Assembly (NCBI RefSeq): GCF_012489685.1
Contig: NC_080043.1
Span: forward strand, 45,771,127-45,835,126
Length of the DNA stretch: 64,000 nt
Source of the DNA: Lotus japonicus
Taxonomy: Eukaryota > Streptophyta > Magnoliopsida > Fabales > Fabaceae
Direction: 5' to 3'
Part shown: positions 57,378 to 64,000 of the stretch, piece by piece
Numbering within the stretch: the stretch's first letter is position 1
How the letters are laid out: each line of letters begins with the position of its first letter
The notes under the pieces: model-generated
The model's input: the letters and a program-made list of their open reading frames with translations, nothing else
What the model was told of the DNA's origin: nothing
Database searches by the model: none
Position numbers and translations under genes: made by a program

Positions 57378-59071
57378 TTAAGGGTCAGTAAAAAGTTCTG
57401 GATACTGTTCCTTGATCTTTTCCTTCAGCTCCCACGTTGCATCGCCGGTGTCCTTGTTCCAAATAACCTTCACTAACTCGATCTCTTTTCCCCTCAACTG
57501 CTTTATCCTTGTGTCACCAATGCTGATTGGCGGTGTCTCGAAAGACAAGTTATCCTTCAACTCAATGTCATCCAACTCGATGACGTGCGTCGGATCAGCA
57601 ATATACTTCCGCAGTTGTGTCGCATGGAATACATCGTGAATGTTTGATAGAAAAGGCGGTAGTGCGATCTGATAAACTACCGGTCCTACACGACGAGTAA
57701 TCTGATAAGGTCCAATGAACTTTGGCGTAAGCTTTCTTGATTTGATTGCTCGACCAACTCCTGTAGTCTGAGTAACTCGCAGAAACACATGATCTCCTTC
57801 TTCGAATTCCAGGGTTCTGCGCCTTTGATCTGCATAGCTCTTCTGTCTACTCTGAGAAGCCTTCATCTTCTCTCTGATCTGTTTAATCTTCTCAGTTGTC
57901 TGTTGCAGAAGTTCCGGTCCTACTAACAAATTCTCTCCATCTTGATACCAACATAAAGGTGTTCTACACTTGCGGCCATACAAAGCCTCATACGGTGCCA
58001 TACCTATGGTCGTATGAAAACTGTTGTTGTATGTGAACTCAATCAGTGGCAATAGGGTGTCCCAACTGCCCTTGTTGTCTAACACGCAAGCTCGTAGCAA
58101 ATCCTCCAATGATTGGATAGTTCTCTCAGTTTGCCCATCAGTCTGTGGATGATAAGCAGAACTTAATCTCAGCCTCGTTCCCAAAGCCTCATGAAGAGCT
58201 CCACACAAATGTGAAGTAAACTTCGGGTCTCTATCGGAAACGATACTTGTTGGCACTCCATGAAGTCGCACAATCTCAGCTATATAAATCTCTGATAGTT
58301 TATCCACGTTGTACGTAGTTCTCACAGGTATGAAATGAGCCGACTTAGTCAATCGATCCACGACTACCCAAATCGAATCGTATCCTCTTTGAGTTCTTGG
58401 TAATGCCACGACAAAATCCATCGATATGCTATCCCATTTCCATTGAGGTACATCCAAGCTCTGTAGCATACCTGAAGATTTCTAATGTTCCACCTTCGCC
58501 TTCTGACAGATTAAACATGCAGCTACATATTCTGCCACTTGTCTCTTCATCCCTGGCCACCAAAAATTCACCTTCAAGTCCTGATACATCTTTTTCATTC
58601 CAGGGTGAATGCTCAACTTGCTTTTGTGACCTTCGTCCATAATCAACCTCCTTAAGTCAGGGTTGTTAGGTACGCACACTCTATCCTTGCATCGCAGGAT
58701 ATTGTCACTCCCTACCTTGAATTCCGGGTCCTTACCCTGAATTACTAAATTCTTATTTTCCGAGTAAAAATTCATCTTGTAACTGTTGGTCTCGGATTTC
58801 TTCCATCAATCCATTGGTGATCTTGATCGTCCCAAACTTCAGTTCTCCCTCAGATGCTCTCACATCTAAGCTCAAATCTCAAAATTGTTCCAGCAGTTGC
58901 AGCTCCTTAACCATCATTGATGAGATATGCATCTTCCTGCTCAATGCATCAGTAACGACATTAGCCTTTCCAGGATGGTATTGTAAGGTAAAATCGTAAT
59001 CCTTGAGAAATTCCATCCAGCGTCGTTGTCTCATGTTCAACTCCTTCTGGTCAAACAAGTACTTTAAGCTC
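57378..59071 (-). pseudogene. Tekay RNase H end, integrase and chromodomain (one clear nonsense codon)
   Basis: Minus strand. From about 59071 the reading contains [20 protein letters not shown] and YHPGKANVV, the end of RNase H, with small frame breaks around 58880 and 58780. 58775-58482 has the H2C2 zinc-binding region (HKSKLSIHPGMKKMYQDLK, CLICQKAK) and stops at TAG 58482-58484, where the sister copy has Gln. 58469-57378 (363 codons) holds the integrase core with its acid residues ([35 protein letters not shown]), GPY/F, and the chromodomain-like tail [17 protein letters not shown] and the front of RNase H are missing. Confidence 0.88.
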
Positions 59072-60517
59072 TATGTCGTCCTGCTCGACCACTCGTGTCG
59101 GTTCTATGTTGGAAATAACATTGGTTGACGCTACGTGCAATTGCACAACCTTAACCACTTGATCCTTTACTTTTGTTCGTCCAAAAATTCTGCTTAAACT
59201 CAGTACACCTCTGGCATTCCAGAGTGAATGTTCAACTTGTCCTCGTGATCTCCACTCATGATTCAAAACTTAACTCGATCGCTCTATAACTCATAGACGA
59301 ACTATTCCCTTGGAATCTACTAGTCCATTAACGTCGATTCCAACTTCGTAACTATCCTCATTCGCACCATGAAATCAATCTTCTACTTAGTCATCACTCA
59401 AAGTAAAACTCGACGTGAGTCTTTATACCTTGTGCATCGCTAGACCCAATCCCTTTTAACATCCATTCATCAGCAACTTATAAGCTAATCACCATCTTAA
59501 TATCTTACAATCCATTATTGTCATCTCCCCTTTTTCGAGACTTCCCTTACTTGAACCATAAAACCAACCTTCACTTATTCACAACCCACTTTACAATTAC
59601 CTAAAATCCTTAACACTTCCCCCAAATCCGAACTTATTCCCTAGAAGATCAAACCATAGCTGTACCTCAGGAAACTTAACTAGTCATTTTATCATCCGAT
59701 CCCTCAACCTTCGGAGGTTTAACTACAATCATTAATGCCAACACCACTAAACTCTGATTCGAACATGATTTTCACCTCCCAAGGTCAATCTTAACCCTTA
59801 AATCCTCACTTAACTTAGTGAAATTCACTTGCTAACCCCAGCATGCAATATCGGAATCCATAACAAAGTTCCATTCACTCTTAGACTCTAAGAAATTTGT
59901 CCACATATAACAACCTCAAGTATTAATCTTGATACTAACTCTTTATTTCCGTAACTAGATCGTCCTCCCATCAATCCGATACTTAGTCTCTCGATCAAAA
60001 CCTGACAAACCTTGAGTCCTACGCACTTAAGACAAGAATTCATAGACTTAAAACCTAAACTTTCACCACGTTTGGACCTCAAATGTCCTTTAATTCTTCA
60101 ATACTCTTAAATGAATATCCATTTCTTAAACTATAACTCCTCCCCAAAGGAGATCAACTACTTAACAAGAACTTTACTTCCCAACTCAACTAATCCTCGA
60201 TCCAATCAAATTAATCTTACCAATCCATCTATCAAAGTCCATTGCCAGTTCTGATTCCGAATATCACCCCCTCAATATTAAGTTGATCAGGCCTAATACA
60301 TCGAAGGTGAAGATTTAGAAAAACCCACTGGAACAGTCGATGAGTTCCTAACATCCAGTAGTCACAGAGATCTTGATATTAAATCCTCAATGATGCCGCT
60401 ACGGAACTACACACTCTCGACACCATACATATACTATCCATACGGAATCTCTCTGAGATTCATCCTTCAGCTTCTAGCTTCTTGTTAAACGCATCGGTGC
60501 AAGACTACTTTCTAGGC
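59072..60517. other. filler DNA replacing protease-RT-RNase H in the young element
   Basis: 1.4 kb with no retroelement coding signal, AT-rich with many stops. 59051-59266 (minus) shows an [14 protein letters not shown] reading resembling the Tekay chromodomain lead-in ([14 protein letters not shown]), and includes NHEW-type and GMPEV-like scraps, suggesting scrambled element fragments at the left junction. The rest is unrecognised. Confidence 0.45.
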
Positions 60518-61459
60518 TTAACGTGTTATTCTGAACCTCGTGTAACTTCTATAGTTTAAACACGAGCAACGGTCAAATAAAGTATTATTAGGCGTAATAA
60601 CTATAAAGTCAATGCTTAAACAATTTAAGTAAAATTGGTGCGTCGCATGTGCTACGAGAGTAATGGAGCGTATTATACTAGAATGAGAAGGAATAGTTAG
60701 AAGGTTACCATCGTTTGTGCGCTCTCCTCTGACTAGTCCGTCAGCTCCCTCGCCGCACGAGACATAGACTCCTCCCCGTGCAGCAGGATGTCTTCCTCTT
60801 ACCGTAGGCACAGATGGCTCAACCCTGGTTACATTGCAATCCTTGGCTTGATGCCCCGGGCGATTGCAGTTGAAACATAGAGGTCTCCCGTCTGGACACT
60901 TGTTAGAGTGGTGCCCCACCTTCTTGCACCTGTAACACGTTACTTGCTTCCTCGCCCCTTTAGATTTGGCAGGAAGTTTACCCTTCATCTTGTTGTCAGA
61001 CGGTCCCGCTTGGAACGTCCTACAGTTCACGGCCAAATGTCCACGTTGTTTGCACTTGAAGCATTGTGGTCCAGTCACTGAGCACTGAAAGGCGTAGTGT
61101 CCAAGCTTTCCACAACGGAAACATGACACAGCCTCCTGGCCAATAGTTGTGGTCGTCGACTTGCGTGATCCTGGAATAGGGTCTCTTCCCTCAGGATGCT
61201 GGTATGGCTTCCACCGTCGGTGCTCCTGAGAACCTGATCTCACTGGTCCTCCAGTTCCAGCTCGGTCCAATCCACTATGCTGGTACTTGGACGCCTGGAT
61301 TAGCGGTTGAGGTTGCTCACGTGCCGCCTCCTCAGCGCGTCTGTAAGCGTCCTCAGCAGCCTGATTCATCATTGCCTCAATCATGGTAGCTATTGCCTTC
61401 GCCATACGGTCAGGGCTCACCATCCTATGCTTAGTCAACAAACAGTTAGTACTCATCAT
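60518..61459 (-). CDS. truncated Tekay gag: N-terminal leader joined to a four-knuckle nucleocapsid
   Basis: Minus-strand frame of 313 codons. It opens near VSPDRMAKAIATMIEAMM, similar to Tekay gag starts, and after about residue 48 passes directly to a Gly/Arg/Gln-rich segment; the capsid domain is missing without loss of frame. Four CX2CX4HX4C zinc knuckles follow at about residues 113-126 (CFRCGKLGHYAFQC), 133-146, 175-188 and 195-208. The start of the protease (GLVRGERTNDGNLLT) follows and then breaks into unrelated residues to the stop. The zinc knuckles bind and package RNA. A protein lacking capsid cannot form particles itself, but could bind RNA. The first Met of the two at 61459 is assumed. 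Confidence 0.8.
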   Translation of the reverse strand: MMSTNCLLTKHRMVSPDRMAKAIATMIEAMMNQAAEDAYRRAEEAAREQPQPLIQASKYQHSGLDRAGTGGPVRSGSQEHRRWKPYQHPEGRDPIPGSRKSTTTTIGQEAVSCFRCGKLGHYAFQCSVTGPQCFKCKQRGHLAVNCRTFQAGPSDNKMKGKLPAKSKGARKQVTCYRCKKVGHHSNKCPDGRPLCFNCNRPGHQAKDCNVTRVEPSVPTVRGRHPAARGGVYVSCGEGADGLVRGERTNDGNLLTIPSHSSIIRSITLVAHATHQFYLNCLSIDFIVITPNNTLFDRCSCLNYRSYTRFRITR

Positions 61460-61620
61460 CGGATAGCATCTAACATACTATACAATATGATTAAGCAATA
61501 ACTTCAATCAATTCTAAGCGAGAAATCGCTTGGCAGACAATCAATTTTTTACTCTTTGCAGAGTCACACAACCTAGCACAGAAGACCTATTCCCCAAAGA
61601 CTCCCGAAAGACTCGACTAA

Positions 61621-61632
61621 GCTCTGATACCA
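61621..61632 (-). other. primer binding site (initiator tRNA-Met)
   Basis: Minus strand TGGTATCAGAGC, complementary to the 3' end of plant initiator tRNA-Met, three bases inside the 5' LTR. It is intact, so the element keeps the cis signals needed for reverse transcription. Confidence 0.92.
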
Positions 61633-61635
61633 CAA

Positions 61636-64000
61636 TGTAACACCCCGATTTCGGTGGCGTCACTTTAGTAACCAAAAGAAAATACTTTAAGCGGAAAAAC
61701 GTGAATTATTTTTTTCGACAATATAACTAAAGACAGAAAGCAATAAAACTCCCCAACAAAAGATAAAAGGAACTACTATACAACTATATATACATGCCTC
61801 GCTAAACACTACCACGTCACGAGTAACCTCCAGTGACGGGTGACAGAAAAAGAGTAACGCCCGTAGGCAAAAGTACAAACCAAAAGAAAAGTCAAGTGTC
61901 CGCAACACTATCCCTCAAAATGAGAATGAGTTAGCCCAGATGGCCTAGAGCAAGACCTCTTAGCCCAACCAACTCTCTGTGATCCCCGTAGAGGAACCAC
62001 ACAAAAAGCTATAGGCGGGAAACTACCCTGTCCCCAAAGAAACAATGACGGTCAGAGCTAAGACTCTACTCCTACACTAATCCCATCTCGAGTAAGTCGC
62101 TCGGTGGCCAGCGGGGTCGACCACCCCTGAACCGTAGTCCTCCTGATCAAGCTTCTTCAACCTAGTTTCCCCTGAAGGGTGAACCATCGTGAACCGGTCC
62201 GCCATACTCAACTGACAATGGCGTAGTCCGCCCAAACACACACAGAAGACGCGAGGGTCAACTCCAAAGAATTATATAAATAATAAAACCAGATATATAG
62301 GGTAATAATTATTTAGCCTCTCAGGCTTATACGTTTAGGGATAAAATCCTAGGGTTGCATATATCACAATGAATATGAAGATCATAATAACAATTAGCAT
62401 GCCTCAAGTAGGATAAACAGGTACCAATCACACTCAGCAACTAAGTCAGCATGTATGTTGCATGAAATGCAATGCTGGGTAACAAAATGCATTCCGGAAG
62501 AAGGATGGACACCATCGAGTCAGCCCTAACACCGGCCAAAGTGGGACCATTCCGCTCGGGCGTCTCTTACACCACACAAAAGTAGTCAGATCAGCAGTGA
62601 ACCCGTAGGTCTACCATTCCGTCTGCTACTGAGGACCACCGTAGTGTCCTAAATATGGAAATCCGGGTCTTATGACCATTTTGGAATCCACCGAGGTCCG
62701 GTAATCCGCCGTGTATTAACCTCAAAATGAGTGCATGAATGCAAGTGATTAGCCAAACAACGTCTCCGACCTCACTCGACACGTCGTCACGTGTTCTAGC
62801 TAACTTATTGTCTCTAAAAAGCCTACCCTAAGGCAAACGTCGATTCTGCGACAAAATGAATTAATCAAAAGAAGAAGATACTTTGGAACTCATGGTTCCC
62901 GGCTAAACTTTAGATAGCCAAACAATAAACTGCTCATCGAGCGAAAAGGTACCGAGTACTTGGAAACTTATAGTTCCCGGCTAAACTTTAGATAGCCAAA
63001 CATTAAACTGCTCATCGAGCGAAAAAGTATAAGCATACTCGGAAACTTGTAAGTTTCCTCAAGACTTGGACTCGACGACACTTCTCATATTTCCCAAACT
63101 AATATTCAGGCTCTAAGCTCTTATCTAAGGGTATCATTATTGTTCAAAGGATTTAGAAATTGATTAATGTCTTATGAGTTTTCCGTGATAAAATAGTTTT
63201 CATTTTAATCTTATAATACTTCCTAAGAGTTTTTAGAGATCCCATAATCTCAAATAATTCCCTGAGAAGGTCTCGATCCATTAAAACATAACAAGGTCCG
63301 AACTTCGTTCGTCCTTTAAAACTCTCTCAAAATCTCATAAAAATTTGGCATGACCTGCCCGTAATCCTCACTCCTCAGAATCTCATGTATAAGTGGAATA
63401 GCATAAATAAAACAGCTCAGTTAAAAGCATAAACAGCATATTCCAACACATCCTAAGTTAACCATGTAGCACATAGCATGTGAATCATTTAGCACACAAT
63501 ATCATGGCATCAAATACTCAACAAGTTCGGCCGAAGCCTCAGAAATCATTTCAGACATTTAGCAATTAGGTGCATAACACATAAATCAAGTCGAATTTCA
63601 TCGACACCTAAAGCATTATCTAGTAATTCAGAGAGTAGCCCTCACCTGTAACTCCTCCAGCGTTTTCCTCACAACCTCCTTCACGTTCCTCGCCTTGATC
63701 TCCAGGAAACTCCTCAAAAGAACCTTAAGCCAAATCACAGAAATCAACACATTGAGTCAGAAACTCAGCAAGCAATAAGTCCTAGGGTTACACGGTACAT
63801 TACAAACTCTGTGGTACGACAATCTAACGCGTTAAGACAAGTTTTCGAAAAAGTCGGATTTCCTCCCCCCTTGGTATAGCTCTCGGCCACTTTCCTTAAT
63901 TGGGAGGGTCGATTTTTCTTCGATCAAACTTGGTTCCTAGGTTAACATAAGCCGTAACTAAGACGGTTCTAGGCTCGGAAAAATTTTCGGATCGAAAACT
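61636..64000 (-). repeat. 5' LTR of the young Tekay element, first 2,365 bases in window
   Basis: TGTAACACCCCGATTTCGGTGG onward, matching 53770-56134 base for base apart from two substitutions found by eye. The TATA part and LTR start lie beyond the window. Confidence 0.95.

Larger units (their letters stand above)
53770..64000 (-). mobile_element. young non-autonomous Tekay element (right end outside window)
   Basis: Minus orientation. 3' LTR 53770-57340, polypurine tract 57341-57358, internal 57341-61635, primer binding site 61621-61632, 5' LTR from 61636. The internal region is only 4.3 kb and encodes a shortened gag and the RNase H end/integrase/chromodomain, with no protease body and no RT. 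It is inserted in the RT gene of a related older element in the same orientation. TSD cannot be checked because the right flank is outside the window. Confidence 0.93.

Overview
The window is plant nuclear DNA made almost entirely of nested LTR retrotransposons; I find no intact host gene. Family content points to a dicot, most likely a papilionoid legume: SIRE/Maximus-type copia elements with a long extra ORF after pol, an Athila (Cyclops/Calypso-like) gypsy element, Tekay/Del chromoviruses with 3.6-3.8 kb LTRs, a Cassandra TRIM and a legume-style MITE. The species cannot be read from the sequence.

Layout. 1-17885: two partial SIRE-type copies in tandem on the + strand. Copy 1 has the end of pol, the extra ORF and the 3' region, split by a Tekay solo LTR at 4604-8212. 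An LTR at 8659-9866 separates it from copy 2 (9867-16682), which is followed by an LTR at 16683-17885. This block sits inside a Tekay LTR whose remainder is 17886-18939. 18940-19600 and 26129-27426 are unassigned and flank a Tekay LTR (19601-26128), itself split by another solo LTR (20209-23066). 27427-43462 is a diverged solo LTR split by an Athila element (31551-43276, minus strand), which in turn carries a Tekay solo LTR (35366-39172). 43463-47286 holds an old retroelement remnant, a LINE RNase H remnant, a MITE and AT-rich DNA. 47287-53769 is an old minus-strand Tekay element whose LTR carries a Cassandra solo LTR (49147-49541). Its RT gene is broken by a very young, non-autonomous Tekay element (53770 to beyond 64000).

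No element in view can encode a full replication cycle: every pol is missing domains or broken by nonsense codons and frameshifts. The youngest element, with almost identical LTRs, lacks capsid, protease, RT and most of RNase H, so it was presumably mobilised by a relative's proteins.

The most interesting signals are not in pol. (1) Both SIRE copies carry a 130-codon ORF antisense to the element, at the same place and of the same length, under a conserved minus-strand TATA box; codon differences between the copies are mostly synonymous. (2) Tekay LTRs share a 3' splice-site-like CAG directly before an ATG, opening an ORF conserved at protein level, inside the LTR and downstream of its TATA box. 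(3) The Athila LTRs carry five ATTGGCGC (E2F-like) sites just upstream of TATA. All placements come from reading the sequence; no database search was run.
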